A DNA stretch of 32,351 bases from Gammaproteobacteria bacterium (GCA_003646405.1 QNFR01000017.1:1-32351); one strand, 5' to 3'; positions 1-8,663 are shown, counted from the first letter of the stretch. Notes: generated by a model from the letters alone, not told the origin. Numbers and translations are program-made.

Positions 1-2
1 GT

Positions 3-725
3 AAGGCCAAAGCAGATGTCAAGCAGGCTCAACTGAATCTGGGATATGCCCGCATTACAGCACCTTTTGACGGCTGGATTGAGAAAACTGAAGTGCATAA
101 AGGGGCTGTCGTTACTGCACAGGCAACTGAACTAGCCACTTTGATAGCACTGAACCCTATTTATGTTGATTTTAGTATCAGCCGCAATGATGCCTATATC
201 ATCCAGCAATTATCAGCAAAAGGCCTGGGTCCGAAGCAGCGCACTGATATTAGCGGCACTGTGACCCTCTCGGACGGAACAATGTACAGTGAAAAGGGCC
301 ATATTGATTACATCAGTTCCACTTTCAACGCCAATACAGATACCATGGCGGCACGGGTTATTTTCCCCAATGACCTACCTGAACACTCTGATAACAGTCA
401 GATGATGCTGGCTCTGATTCCAGGACAGTATGTCCCGCTGAGCCTGACCGTTGGCCATCGCCCCGATGCGTTATTAATTCCACAAAGCGCACTACAGGAA
501 ACCCAACTGGGTAGTTTTGTCTATGTAGTGGATAAAGACAATACGGTCAAACAGCAGCTAGTGGAAAAGAGCGTTGCCTATGAACAATACTGGGTGATAG
601 AGAAAGGACTGAAAAAAGGCGATATCGTAGTTTCCCAGGGGCTGCAGAAAATAAGAAAAGCGGGTATGCAGGTACAGCCGGTCAAGGCTGGTGATAACAA
701 TGCCCCAAAAAAAGCAGATAGTTAA
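3..725 (+). CDS. RND efflux membrane fusion protein (HlyD/AcrA/MexA family), 5'-truncated
   Basis: This is the periplasmic adaptor subunit of a tripartite RND efflux pump, linking the inner-membrane transporter to the outer-membrane channel. The reading frame is open from base 3, so the gene starts upstream of the window; an ATG at 93 is internal. The visible part begins in the helical hairpin/lipoyl region (NLGYARITAPFDGWI, the typical lipoyl half-motif). It continues through the beta-barrel (PIYVDFSI, then a GHIDYIS strand) and the membrane-proximal domain (ALLIPQSALQ, KGDIVVSQGLQKI). It ends with a charged tail at a TAA. No RND permease follows downstream, although such adaptors are usually followed by one, so any partner must lie upstream or elsewhere. 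The DNA is clearly AT-richer than the rest of the window, which suggests accessory DNA. The family call is secure; substrate and pump partner are unknown. Confidence 0.9.
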   Translation, partial: KAKADVKQAQLNLGYARITAPFDGWIEKTEVHKGAVVTAQATELATLIALNPIYVDFSISRNDAYIIQQLSAKGLGPKQRTDISGTVTLSDGTMYSEKGHIDYISSTFNANTDTMAARVIFPNDLPEHSDNSQMMLALIPGQYVPLSLTVGHRPDALLIPQSALQETQLGSFVYVVDKDNTVKQQLVEKSVAYEQYWVIEKGLKKGDIVVSQGLQKIRKAGMQVQPVKAGDNNAPKKADS

Positions 726-1227
726 GATCCATATAAGATCGATTTTAAAATTTAATCGCAATCTACTTCAACTGTAGCTTATATCTGCGGTTGTGCTCGA
801 ATTACATCGCTGGAAAGATTCCTGAGTCGCGGGAGCAACAAAAAAACAACTATGAACTACTGGCACCATAAACTGTGTGCCACACCCTGTATATTTTTCT
901 TATTAGACGTAAAAGCTCGATCCAATCTCCGTGTTGGAGTCGGTTTACGGTTTTCCAGAATGTCCCGAAGTCAAAATATCTTGTCGCGTATACACATATC
1001 TATAGGTGGGTCAATACGGGAAACTATTATTCTCGAAATGAGCACCCGCCGGTTATGGTGTGGTGGGCCATCTTTGTATTAAACGAAGTGCCGATAAGAG
1101 AGTTGTAATTGCCTGGAGCCAGAGGTGAATCAAGGGCTATGTTCTTTCGAGAGTGACAATTGACTAATAATACGCTGTTATTTTGCCCAGCCTGGAATGG
1201 GCGTGAAAGTATAAAGGGTTACCCTGG
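726..1227. other. Intergenic stretch of about 500 bp without an intact gene
   Basis: The stretch lies between the end of the membrane fusion protein and the stop codon of kch (which comes from the other strand). It is AT-rich at its left end. Short overlapping open frames at about 852-1108 have no Shine-Dalgarno sequence and no coherent protein family, apart from one transposase-like motif described separately. I see no tRNA, riboswitch or convincing hairpin terminator here. It is best read as decayed DNA at the border between an accessory segment and the core chromosome. Confidence 0.5.
875..1108 (+). pseudogene. Possible decayed IS630/Tc1-mariner-type transposase fragment
   Basis: A 77-codon open frame contains NEHPPVMVWWAIF. 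This resembles the conserved 'hP..VMVWG.is' strand around the second catalytic Asp region of IS630/Tc1/mariner DDE transposases. The sequence before and after does not show the rest of the catalytic core. There is no Shine-Dalgarno sequence, the frame ends soon after the motif, and I see no terminal inverted repeats. The neighbouring frame at 852-1082 gives no family resemblance. If real, it is a remnant broken by frameshifts and stops; a chance match is a genuine alternative. Confidence 0.25.
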
Positions 1228-2469
1228 TCAGTTCTGCTTTTTCTTGTCGGAGGTTTGCACAGCATCGGACTGCCCCAGCAGACGGCCCATGATGCCCTTG
1301 ACGTCGATCCGTTCACCGGTGAGCACGCTGGTCAACAACTCACCGCCCAGCACCTGGGGTGCGATGATCATGTCGGGGTGTACCCTTCGGACCCGGGCGA
1401 GGTGTTTGGCCTGGCTGACCGCCACCACGGTCTTGGCTTTGATCTGCAACTCCTTGACCGCGAGAATCACAAACGCGTTCTCGGAGTCGTCGTCCATCAG
1501 TGCCATTATCGCCTTCGCCTGTTCGGCGCCCGCTTCACGCAAGGTATCCAGATTGCCCCCGTCGCCGACCACGATGTCAATATCCTCAGCGTTAAAATGG
1601 GCGCTGTCGGATTTACGCGTCAGGATCACCGTCACCTGCTTCTGGCGATCGGCCAGTTCGCGGTAAGTATTGGCCGCCAACGCGCTGTAGCCGATGATGA
1701 TGTAGTGGTTTTTACGTAGCACGTTGACGCGCCTCCCGGTGGTGATTTGTGCAATCCTGCTGACCATGGCAGGTATCAGCGTAGCGCCCACAGCGGTAGA
1801 TAACAAGGCGATGCTGAGGAGGATGACGGATACCAGGAACAGGCGCGCATCGGTGGTGGTCGGTGTGAAGTCGCCAAAACCGACGGTCGTCATGGTGACT
1901 ACCGACACATAGAGCGCGTCGGTCAGGGTGTCAATTTGTGGTGAAAACTGGGCGCCAAAATAGTAGGTGCCAAACACGGTATAGGCAAATAAAACGAGCA
2001 CCGCGACCAGTGCCGCCAGGGTGGCCAACTGAAAACTGCCGCCGCTGAATTGCCGGTGGGCTGCCAGTAGCGATCCCATCAGCAGGGTGTCGTAAGCAAG
2101 CTGCCAGATCCCGGCCGGCCTATCCGACTGCAGGGACAGGGTCGCCAGCACAATTGCCAGCCCCAGCCCCAGTACTGCCAGCAACCATGCGAACTGCAAG
2201 CGCAACCACAGTCCCACCGACATGATCAACAGGAACACGCCGAGGGATAGCTGGGAAACGCCAGGCAGATCGACACCCGTCAGATCCTGGCGAATGCTCC
2301 CCGGTGTCAGCAGATGAAGCTGCAGGCTTTGCGCCTGGTCGAGCACGGGCATCAAATGCAGCACACCGAGCAGGGCCAGGGCCAGGGAGATCGGTATGTG
2401 GGGAAACCAGGTTTGCCTGGTCAGGTCCTCCACGGCCTTGTGCAGACGGGATCGGTCGTCCAAATTCAT
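1228..2469 (-). CDS. kch: Kch-type voltage-gated-like potassium channel with RCK (TrkA-N) domain
   Basis: This is an inner-membrane K+ channel subunit, expected to work as a tetramer. The protein (413 aa from this ATG) has several N-terminal membrane segments. These are followed by a pore helix and a selectivity filter TTVGFGDFTP at about residue 193-202, a last pore helix, and a cytoplasmic RCK/Rossmann domain beginning near residue 250 (HYIIIGYSALAANTYREL). Length and C-terminal motif (VHPDMIIAPQVLGGELL) closely parallel E. coli Kch (417 aa). The frame can also start at a TTG three bases upstream (2472); the ATG is preferred, but neither has a strong Shine-Dalgarno sequence. The filter reads GFG rather than the commoner GYG, as in some other bacterial channels. 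The gene diverges from oadG. A strong internal ribosome-binding site at the RCK boundary is annotated separately. Physiological role of Kch channels is not well settled. Confidence 0.92.
   Translation of the reverse strand: MNLDDRSRLHKAVEDLTRQTWFPHIPISLALALLGVLHLMPVLDQAQSLQLHLLTPGSIRQDLTGVDLPGVSQLSLGVFLLIMSVGLWLRLQFAWLLAVLGLGLAIVLATLSLQSDRPAGIWQLAYDTLLMGSLLAAHRQFSGGSFQLATLAALVAVLVLFAYTVFGTYYFGAQFSPQIDTLTDALYVSVVTMTTVGFGDFTPTTTDARLFLVSVILLSIALLSTAVGATLIPAMVSRIAQITTGRRVNVLRKNHYIIIGYSALAANTYRELADRQKQVTVILTRKSDSAHFNAEDIDIVVGDGGNLDTLREAGAEQAKAIMALMDDDSENAFVILAVKELQIKAKTVVAVSQAKHLARVRRVHPDMIIAPQVLGGELLTSVLTGERIDVKGIMGRLLGQSDAVQTSDKKKQN
1720..1737 (-). promoter_or_regulatory. kch: Internal ribosome-binding site and GTG start for a soluble RCK domain of Kch
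   Basis: On the minus strand GGGAGG (1737-1732) is followed, nine bases later, by an in-frame GTG (1722-1720). The GTG encodes the residue just before LRKNHYIIIGY, the first strand of the RCK domain. Translation from here would give a soluble RCK protein of about 164 aa. Its position aligns with Met240 of E. coli Kch, reported as an internal start that yields a free RCK subunit; MthK uses the same strategy. The Shine-Dalgarno sequence is better than the one in front of the full-length start. Function here is inferred. Confidence 0.5.
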
Positions 2470-2653
2470 CAAATCGTTCGCAGATACCTGTTGGGTTCAG
2501 CCGATTCTACGGCAAATGAATTCAGGAGTCATATTACTGTGCCCAGCCGCCACTGAACGGACTATAGCGTATTGGGCATGGTACACTGGCTTACCATAGG
2601 TGCTGTTGATGGGCTGCGATTTTCCGGTGGCCGCGCCGGGGGGGTGGATGTTG

Positions 2654-2920
2654 ATGCAGGGTGATATTGTTGCACAGGGTGTTGAGCTGATGCTGTATGG
2701 CATGGGTACCGTGGTGCTGTTTCTGGCCCTGCTGGTGGTGGCGATAGTGGTGATGTCCCGCTGCGTCACCCGTTACTTCCCGGAGGAGGAGTCCTCCGCA
2801 GCGGCCGCACTGCAAAAACTGCGCGGAAGGTCACAGCCGCAGACACAGCCAGCGGACGACCCCAATCTGGTCGCGGTTATCGGTGCGGCAATTCACCAAT
2901 ATCGCGTCAACAAGAAATAG
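2654..2920 (+). CDS. oadG: Oxaloacetate decarboxylase gamma chain (OadG)
   Basis: This is the small membrane-anchoring subunit of the Na+-pumping oxaloacetate decarboxylase; it holds the alpha and beta chains together and helps Zn2+ binding. The 88-aa product has the family pattern: a short amphipathic start ([10 protein letters not shown]), one transmembrane helix (about residues 16-35, [16 protein letters not shown]), then a charged, Gln/Pro-rich linker and a C-terminal segment ([15 protein letters not shown]). ATG 2654 was chosen because a G-rich Shine-Dalgarno stretch ends nine bases before it. An ATG at 2648 and a GTG at 2600 are also in frame, but they give an atypical N-terminus or poor spacing. 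The gene is the first of oadG-oadA-oadB. Confidence 0.85.
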   Translation: MQGDIVAQGVELMLYGMGTVVLFLALLVVAIVVMSRCVTRYFPEEESSAAAALQKLRGRSQPQTQPADDPNLVAVIGAAIHQYRVNKK

Positions 2921-2964
2921 CCCGTCACGAGCGGGATGATTTGAATACTAGAGGTCCAGTATCC

Positions 2965-4752
2965 ATGGATGAGCCCAAACGCCCCCTGGGCATTACGGAT
3001 GTCGTATTGCGCGACGCCCATCAGTCACTGTTTGCCACACGCCTGCGGCTGGATGACATGTTGCCGATCGCGGCGCAGTTGGATGAGGTGGGTTTCTGGT
3101 CACTGGAATCCTGGGGCGGGGCGACTTTTGATGCCTGTATTCGCTACCTGGGTGAGGATCCCTGGGAGCGCATTCGCGAACTGAAGAAGGCCATGCCCAA
3201 AACGCCCCAGCAGATGCTGTTCCGGGGCCAGAATATCCTGGGTTACAGGCACTACGCGGATGACGTGGTGCAGAAATTTGTGGAACGTGCCGCGCACAAT
3301 GGCATTGATGTGTTCCGTGTGTTTGACGCCATGAACGATATGCGCAACCTGGAAGTGGCCCTCAAAGCGGTGAAGCAAGTAGGCAAGCACGCCCAGGGCA
3401 CCATCTCTTACACCCTTAGTCCGGTACACAATATCGAGACCTGGGTAGAGCAGGGCAAGCGTATCGAGGATATGGGGGCCGACTCCATCGCTATCAAGGA
3501 TATGGCTGGCCTGTTGCGTCCATACGACGGCTTTGAACTGGTGACACGCCTCAAGGCGGTCTGCGACATCCCCATTCATTTGCATTGTCACGCCACCACC
3601 GGCCTGTCCACCGCCACTATTCTCAAGTGTGTGGAGGCGGGTATAGACAACGTGGACACGTCCATCTCCTCCATGTCCATGACCTACGGCCATTCGTCCA
3701 CGGAGTCGGTAGTGGCTATTTTGCAGGGTACGGAACATGATACGGGACTGGATATCACTCAGTTGGAGAGTATCGCTGCCTATTTTCGAGAGGTGCGTAA
3801 GAAATACGCGAAGTTCGAAGGCTCCCTGCGCGGTGTGGACGCCCGCATCCTGGTGGCGCAGGTGCCCGGCGGTATGCTCACTAATATGGAGAGCCAACTG
3901 AAGGAGCAGGCCGCCGCCAACAAGATGGACGAGGTGTTGGCGGAAATTCCCCGGGTGCGGGAAGATCTGGGTTTTATTCCCCTGGTGACACCCACCTCGC
4001 AGATCGTGGGCACCCAGTCGGTCATCAATGTGCTTACGGGTGAGCGCTACAAGTCGATTACGAAAGAGACGGCGGGCGTGCTCAAGGGCGAGTACGGCGT
4101 TACCCCGGCCCCGGTCAACACCGAACTGCAGCAACGGGTACTGGAGGGTGCGCAGCCCATTACCTGTCGTCCGGCGGACCTGCTCACACCTGAACTGGAT
4201 GTCCTGACGGACGAGCTACTCAGCCTGGCACAGGAAAAATCCATAGCCCTGCGCGGCGGTGAGGGGGAAATCGACGACGTGTTGACTTACGCTCTGTTTC
4301 CCCAGATCGGGCTCAAGTTCCTGGAAAATCGCGGCAACCCGGATGCGTTTGAGGCGGTCCCCGGTAGCGAGCCCGACCCCACCGCGGTGCCTGTGGCGAC
4401 GGCCCCGGTCGCCGGCGCCGCGCAAGTCTACACGGTAAAAGTGAACGGTCAGAGCTATGTGGTGGAAGTGGCCGAGGGTGGCGATGTCTCGGCGCTTGCG
4501 CCGGTCTCCCAGGCGGCAGCATCCGCACCCTCCGCTGCAGGCGTGCCCCTGCCGGCTCCCCTGGCGGGTAATATCTTCAAAGTCCACGTGCAGGTTGGTG
4601 ACAAGCTGCAGGCTGGCGACGTGATCGTGATCCTGGAGGCCATGAAGATGGAAACCGAGGTGCGGGCGCCACAGGCAGGGACCGTATCCGAGGTCAATGT
4701 GAAGGAAGGTGACTCGGTTACCGTTGGCCAGGCACTGATTACCCTGAGTTAA
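2965..4752 (+). CDS. oadA: Oxaloacetate decarboxylase alpha chain (OadA), biotin-dependent carboxyltransferase
   Basis: OadA transfers the carboxyl group of oxaloacetate to its own biotin, releasing pyruvate; OadB then decarboxylates carboxybiotin. The protein (595 aa) begins with an HMGL/carboxyltransferase TIM barrel carrying the [13 protein letters not shown] motif (residues 16-28), the FRVFDAMND segment and the metal-site histidines in [10 protein letters not shown] conserved carboxylase domain follows, then an Ala/Pro/Val-rich linker (about 460-520), then a C-terminal biotinyl domain with EAMKMETEV, where Lys561 is the biotinylation site. ATG 2965 is preferred because AGAGG lies about ten bases upstream; an upstream in-frame TTG at 2941 adds eight unconserved residues. 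The stop overlaps the oadB start by one base (TAATG), implying coupled translation. Confidence 0.95.
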   Translation: MDEPKRPLGITDVVLRDAHQSLFATRLRLDDMLPIAAQLDEVGFWSLESWGGATFDACIRYLGEDPWERIRELKKAMPKTPQQMLFRGQNILGYRHYADDVVQKFVERAAHNGIDVFRVFDAMNDMRNLEVALKAVKQVGKHAQGTISYTLSPVHNIETWVEQGKRIEDMGADSIAIKDMAGLLRPYDGFELVTRLKAVCDIPIHLHCHATTGLSTATILKCVEAGIDNVDTSISSMSMTYGHSSTESVVAILQGTEHDTGLDITQLESIAAYFREVRKKYAKFEGSLRGVDARILVAQVPGGMLTNMESQLKEQAAANKMDEVLAEIPRVREDLGFIPLVTPTSQIVGTQSVINVLTGERYKSITKETAGVLKGEYGVTPAPVNTELQQRVLEGAQPITCRPADLLTPELDVLTDELLSLAQEKSIALRGGEGEIDDVLTYALFPQIGLKFLENRGNPDAFEAVPGSEPDPTAVPVATAPVAGAAQVYTVKVNGQSYVVEVAEGGDVSALAPVSQAAASAPSAAGVPLPAPLAGNIFKVHVQVGDKLQAGDVIVILEAMKMETEVRAPQAGTVSEVNVKEGDSVTVGQALITLS

Positions 4753-6056
4753 TGGACAATATCCTACAACTTTGGAGTTCTTCCGGACTGGCCCAGATGA
4801 CTTTGGGGCAGGCCTTCATGCTGCTGATTGGCCTGTTGTTGCTGTTCCTGGCGATTCGCAAGGGTTTTGAGCCCCTGTTACTGATACCCATTGGTTTTGG
4901 CGGAATCCTGGCCAATATTCCGGGCGCGGATTTGGCCTACTCGGCGGTGGAGAGCGCCATGGCGGCAGCGGACCCTGGGCTAATGGCTGAGATGGCGCGG
5001 GCATTAGGGGTGGCGGTGACAGACCATAGCGTGGAGCTGTTGGCCGCCTACGGTGACAGTGATGTCCAGACGCGCCTGATCGTCCAGGAACTGGCGACGG
5101 ATGCGGGCTTTGCCAACGGCATGCTCTATAATTTTTACACGGTCGCTATCGCCAGCGGTGTCGCGCCCCTGGTGATTTTTATGGGCGTTGGGGCGATGAC
5201 GGATTTCGGTCCGCTACTGGCCAATCCCAAAACCCTGTTTCTGGGAGCCGCCGCCCAGTTCGGCATTTTTTCCACGGTATTGGGCGCGGTGTGGCTGAGT
5301 TCCATCGGTGTTATGAATTTCAGTATCGCCGATGCGGCGGCTATTGGCATCATTGGTGGCGCTGATGGCCCCACGGCGATCTATGTATCCAGTATTCTGG
5401 CCCCGGATTTGCTGGGCGCCATCGCGGTGGCGGCCTATTCCTATATGGCGCTGGTGCCGATGATTCAACCGCCCATTATGCGCGCCCTCACTACAGAGGC
5501 GGAGCGCAGAATCAAGATGGTGCAACTGCGCCAGGTGTCAATGCGCGAGAAAATTATATTCCCCCTGGTACTGTTGATGCTGGTAGCGCTGCTGTTACCG
5601 GCGGCGGCGCCACTGTTGGGCATGTTCTGTTTTGGCAACCTGATGAAGGAATGCGGGGTGGTGGATCGCCTCAGCGACACGGCGCAGCATGCCCTGATCA
5701 ACATCACCACGATCTTTCTCGGCTTGTCCGTTGGTTCGAAACTGGTGGCGAGCAAGTTTCTGGATATCAATACGCTGGGTATTCTTGGCCTGGGTATTAT
5801 CGCCTTTGCCATTGGTACGGCGTCGGGTGTGTTAATCGCCAAGTTGATGAACAGGTTGGGCGGTACACCGATAAATCCGCTTATTGGTTCCGCCGGTGTG
5901 TCGGCGGTGCCTATGGCGGCGCGGGTCAGCAACAAGCTTGGCCTGGAGGCCAACCCCCATAACTTTTTATTGATGCATGCCATGGGACCCAACGTGGCCG
6001 GGGTTATCGGTTCGGCTGTGGCTGCCGGGGTGATGATTAGTCTGGTAGGTGGCTGA
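4752..6056 (+). CDS. oadB: Oxaloacetate decarboxylase beta chain (OadB), Na+ pump subunit
   Basis: OadB is the integral membrane subunit that decarboxylates carboxybiotin and uses the energy to export Na+. The 434-aa protein is strongly hydrophobic with many transmembrane segments. It carries the signature [12 protein letters not shown]; Asp205 corresponds to the membrane aspartate (Asp203 in the Klebsiella protein) needed for Na+ transport. A second conserved re-entrant region ends in [21 protein letters not shown], and the C-terminus ([18 protein letters not shown]) is family-typical. Length matches the family (about 430-435 aa). The gene overlaps oadA by one base and ends only two bases from the stop of convergent pdxJ, with no visible hairpin terminator. 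The complex would couple oxaloacetate breakdown to a sodium gradient, which suits a marine host. Confidence 0.95.
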   Translation: MDNILQLWSSSGLAQMTLGQAFMLLIGLLLLFLAIRKGFEPLLLIPIGFGGILANIPGADLAYSAVESAMAAADPGLMAEMARALGVAVTDHSVELLAAYGDSDVQTRLIVQELATDAGFANGMLYNFYTVAIASGVAPLVIFMGVGAMTDFGPLLANPKTLFLGAAAQFGIFSTVLGAVWLSSIGVMNFSIADAAAIGIIGGADGPTAIYVSSILAPDLLGAIAVAAYSYMALVPMIQPPIMRALTTEAERRIKMVQLRQVSMREKIIFPLVLLMLVALLLPAAAPLLGMFCFGNLMKECGVVDRLSDTAQHALINITTIFLGLSVGSKLVASKFLDINTLGILGLGIIAFAIGTASGVLIAKLMNRLGGTPINPLIGSAGVSAVPMAARVSNKLGLEANPHNFLLMHAMGPNVAGVIGSAVAAGVMISLVGG

Positions 6057-6058
6057 CG

Positions 6059-6820
6059 CTATTTTCCCAGGGCGCGCTGGTAAGCGGCCACGGCATTGGC
6101 CAGGCCCATGCGAATGGCATCCACGGTCAGGGCGTGGCCGATGGAGACTTCCTGCAGGCCGGGTAGGGCGGCGAAGCGGGGCAGGTTGTTCAGATCCAGG
6201 TCGTGGCCGGCGTTGAGCCCCAGGTTTTCCCCGGCGGCCACTTCGGCGGCCGTTATGAAGGTCTGGAAAACGGCGTCGACATCGGCCTGGTCTCTGCAGG
6301 CGCGCGCATAGGACTCTGTATAAAGTTCGATGCGGTCGGTGCCGACCTGGGCTGCCAGGCGAATTTGCTGTGGGTCCGGATCCATGAACAGGCTGGTGCG
6401 GATGCCCAGGGCCTGTAGCTCTTGCACCAGGGGGGCGACTTGCTCGCCATCGCGCACAAGGTCAAAACCATGATCCGAGGTGAGTTGGCCGTCGCTGTCG
6501 GGCACCAGGGTGCACTGGGCGGGGCGGATTTCTTTCACCAGAGCCATGAAGCCCGGATAATCGCCCACCCCCGGTCGCTCGCTTTTGCGCGGCCCGGTCA
6601 TGGGGTTGCCCTCGATGTTGAACTCGACACTGAGCATGCCCGCCAGGTCAAAGCAATCCCGGGCGCGGATGTGGCGTTGGTCGGGGCGGGGGTGCACGGT
6701 GATGCCGTTGGCGCCGGCATCGATGCACATTTGGGCGTGCTGCGGGACACTGGGGTTCGTGGTATCCCGTGAGTTGCGGATCAGCGCAATTTTGTTGAGA
6801 TTGACGCTGAGTGCGATCAT
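6059..6820 (-). CDS. pdxJ: Pyridoxine 5'-phosphate synthase (PdxJ), divergent subtype
   Basis: PdxJ condenses 1-deoxyxylulose 5-phosphate with 3-amino-2-oxopropyl phosphate to give pyridoxine 5'-phosphate (vitamin B6, DXP-dependent route). The 253-aa TIM barrel shows N-terminal SVNLNKIALIRNSR, the phosphate/catalytic strand TVHPRPDQRHI (His43, His50), the catalytic glutamate in EFNIEG (Glu70) and C-terminal LNAGHDLDL and EVSIGHAL. HPRPDxRHI and EFNIEG differ from the E. coli-type HLREDRRHI and LNLEMA, and match the subtype I associate with Bacteroidetes. There is also an insertion of about 13 residues after Glu70. The ATG overlaps the ppiA stop (ATGA), so the two are probably co-translated. 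In gammaproteobacteria pdxJ normally follows era-recO, so this location is unusual and a second pdxJ may exist elsewhere. Confidence 0.9.
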   Translation of the reverse strand: MIALSVNLNKIALIRNSRDTTNPSVPQHAQMCIDAGANGITVHPRPDQRHIRARDCFDLAGMLSVEFNIEGNPMTGPRKSERPGVGDYPGFMALVKEIRPAQCTLVPDSDGQLTSDHGFDLVRDGEQVAPLVQELQALGIRTSLFMDPDPQQIRLAAQVGTDRIELYTESYARACRDQADVDAVFQTFITAAEVAAGENLGLNAGHDLDLNNLPRFAALPGLQEVSIGHALTVDAIRMGLANAVAAYQRALGK

Positions 6821-7386
6821 GGTTCGACGCGTACAATTTCCTTGATAATGATTGGCTCTACAGGAACGTCGCCCATCGGGCCGACCTTGCCAGTGGGGGC
6901 AGAGGCGATGAAGTCCACGACATCCATGCCCTGAACGACCTCGCCAAAAACTGTATAACCAGCACGTCCGGGCGCCCAGTCCAGTGCCAGGTTGGTGCGC
7001 TGGTTGATATAGAACTGAGAGGTGGCTGAATCCGGGTCGCTGGTGCGGGCCATGGCGATCGTACCACGGGTATTGTGTAAACGATTTTCTGATTCATTGA
7101 CGATGGGCTCCCCGCTGGCTTTTTGTGACATGTCAGGCAGAAAACCGCCGCCCTGGATCATAAAGTTGGAAATTACCCGGTGGAATATGGTGCCGTTATA
7201 GTAGCCACTGTCCACATAGTTCAGGAAGTTATCCACGGCTACGGGAGACTTGTCGCGAAACAAGCGCAGCGTGATAAAGCCCTCGCTGGTTTCTATCACA
7301 ACCTGGGGGTTGGGCAGGGTGGTTTCTCCGGCGACCAAAGCGGGTGACAGCAGTAGCGACAGGCACAGCAAAAACGATTTCAACAC
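6817..7386 (-). CDS. ppiA: Periplasmic cyclophilin-type peptidyl-prolyl isomerase (PpiA)
   Basis: PpiA catalyses cis-trans isomerisation of Xaa-Pro bonds during folding of exported proteins. The 189-aa product starts with a signal peptide (LLCLSLLLSPALVAG), which indicates periplasmic location. The cyclophilin domain follows: FHRVISNFMIQGGGF with the catalytic Arg and the active-site FMIQGG, then GTIAMARTSDPDSATSQFYIN and a C-terminal GYTVFGEVVQGMDVVD. Length and sequence are close to E. coli PpiA (190 aa). It overlaps pdxJ by four bases and probably forms a two-gene operon with it. The SH3-domain gene lies about 25 bp upstream on the same strand and may be co-transcribed. Confidence 0.92.
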   Translation of the reverse strand: MLKSFLLCLSLLLSPALVAGETTLPNPQVVIETSEGFITLRLFRDKSPVAVDNFLNYVDSGYYNGTIFHRVISNFMIQGGGFLPDMSQKASGEPIVNESENRLHNTRGTIAMARTSDPDSATSQFYINQRTNLALDWAPGRAGYTVFGEVVQGMDVVDFIASAPTGKVGPMGDVPVEPIIIKEIVRVEP

Positions 7387-7412
7387 GTTATTTTCCTTTT
7401 AATGGCAAAATA

Positions 7413-8087
7413 TTAGGCCCAACTGGAGCTCTTGCGCCGCTTGGGTACGAGGCGGGGCGCCACCAGGGCTATGATAACGCCTAGCAGTACCGCCAGGGCA
7501 CCGTTCAGAAAGTCTTCACTTCCCAGTTTGTCCTGCAGTCGCAGATTTTCCGCCTTCAGCATTTCTACTTCAGAGCGCAGGTTTTCCGTATCTTCCACCA
7601 GTCGACGATTGTCCACATCCAGTTGCACGGCGTTGCCGGAAATCTGCTTGAGCTGGGTGAACTGCTCGGAGACAGTGCCTAATTCAGAGTCATTACTGGC
7701 GAGTTGATTGAGCAGCTCAGCACGCTCACCCTGAAGTGCCTCAACCTCTGTCGTCAGTGCCGCACTCTGCGCAGTGGCTTTTTCCGCGCGTGCAATTGCC
7801 GCATCCACTTTGCTCTGGGCGGGAACATCCTGCATCAGGTACTGGGTGCGGATCCAGCCGCTGGTGCCGCGATCGGTGGTTATTTCCGCCCACAGTTTGT
7901 CATCTGAAGTGCGAGCCACCGTGAGGCGCGTGCCCGAGGGAAGGCCGCGGTTTGTAATACGATAGTCATTGCCGGCGCCGCTGCGTAGGGGAACGAACTG
8001 TTTATCGCTTACGTAGCGGATATCCTGTGCCTGGGCAGCGCCAGTCAGCAACAGGAATAATAGTAATAAAGGTACGGCGGGTCGCAA
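7413..8087 (-). CDS. TIGR04211-type SH3-domain, coiled-coil membrane protein (YgiM-like)
   Basis: This is a predicted envelope protein of unknown biochemical role. The chosen product (224 aa) begins with a signal peptide (VPLLLLFLLLTGAAQAQ). A bacterial SH3 domain follows (RYVSDKQFVPLRSGAGNDYRI through GTSGWIRTQYL), then a long heptad-like coiled coil (about residues 90-185), a C-terminal transmembrane helix (FLNGALAVLLGVIIALVAPRL) and a basic cytoplasmic tail. This order matches E. coli YgiM and the TIGR04211 family. TTG 8087 was chosen because AAGGA lies a normal distance upstream and the signal peptide starts immediately. The frame can be extended to a TTG at 8144, but that adds a polar stretch before the signal sequence. 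Members of this family are thought to act in the envelope, but I cannot assign a partner. Confidence 0.82.
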   Translation of the reverse strand: MRPAVPLLLLFLLLTGAAQAQDIRYVSDKQFVPLRSGAGNDYRITNRGLPSGTRLTVARTSDDKLWAEITTDRGTSGWIRTQYLMQDVPAQSKVDAAIARAEKATAQSAALTTEVEALQGERAELLNQLASNDSELGTVSEQFTQLKQISGNAVQLDVDNRRLVEDTENLRSEVEMLKAENLRLQDKLGSEDFLNGALAVLLGVIIALVAPRLVPKRRKSSSWA

Positions 8088-8106
8088 AATATGTTCCTTC
8101 TTTTGA

Positions 8107-8129
8107 GGGTGGTTGGAGCGCTTGTGTAC
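8107..8129 (+). repeat. Short dispersed intergenic repeat, copy A
   Basis: This 23-base stretch, which contains GGTGGTTGGAGCGCT, matches copy B (8942-8964) at 20 of 23 positions. It lies between the SH3-protein start and yciI. A shorter related copy C lies before yciO. The function of the repeat is unknown. Confidence 0.4.
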
Positions 8130-8152
8130 TCCGATGGCGAGCAAATTTAAGC

Positions 8153-8452
8153 TCAGGGTAATACCAGCTTGTAGGGCTTGACGGTGACCTTACTGAATAC
8201 CCCGGTATCGACGTAGGGGTCTGAGTCAGCCCACGCGGTAGCGGCTTCCAGGCTGTCGAAGTCAGCGATGATAAGGCTGCCGGTGAATCCGGCTGCGCCG
8301 GGATCCTCCGTATCCAGGGCGGGGTGTGGCCCCGCAGCGAACAGCCTGCCCTGGTCTACCAGTTGCTGGATGCGTTCCAGGTGGGCCGGACGGGCAGCCT
8401 GGCGTAGAGGCAGGCTGTTTTCTATATCTTCACAGAGGATGGCGTAGTACAT
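8153..8452 (-). CDS. yciI: YciI family protein
   Basis: This small (99 aa) ferredoxin-like alpha/beta protein belongs to the YCII superfamily. It shows the family hallmarks [24 protein letters not shown], an invariant His-Asp type pocket ([12 protein letters not shown]), [17 protein letters not shown] and [13 protein letters not shown]. The proteins are structurally related to dimeric alpha-beta barrel enzymes, but no reaction is firmly established for E. coli YciI. It starts at an ATG directly after the open region upstream of hfq. The SH3-protein gene lies just downstream on the same strand. In E. coli yciI is near yciA-yciB, and in Pseudomonas it precedes yciB; here an hfq homologue on the other strand separates yciI from yciB. 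Confidence 0.92.
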   Translation of the reverse strand: MYYAILCEDIENSLPLRQAARPAHLERIQQLVDQGRLFAAGPHPALDTEDPGAAGFTGSLIIADFDSLEAATAWADSDPYVDTGVFSKVTVKPYKLVLP

Positions 8453-8663
8453 AGGCGGGCTCTAAACGATTGAATTGCATGGATTCTACAGTCTCCGCAC
8501 AAAAATTGCCTAAGGATTTCGGCTCAGTGTGTTATGTTTTGTCCATCGATGTCCGCCGTAAGCCAGTCAGGATTGGAACGCGATACCCAACAGCGTTCAC
8601 CTGGTTGTTTCGAGGAACGAAATAGCCTATGTTTGTACGATAGCGGCCAGTAAGGAACTCTCA

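Noticed and set aside
3100-4134. Open frame of 344 codons on the minus strand
   Set aside because: It lies wholly antisense to oadA, shows no family motif and is explained by codon bias of the real gene.
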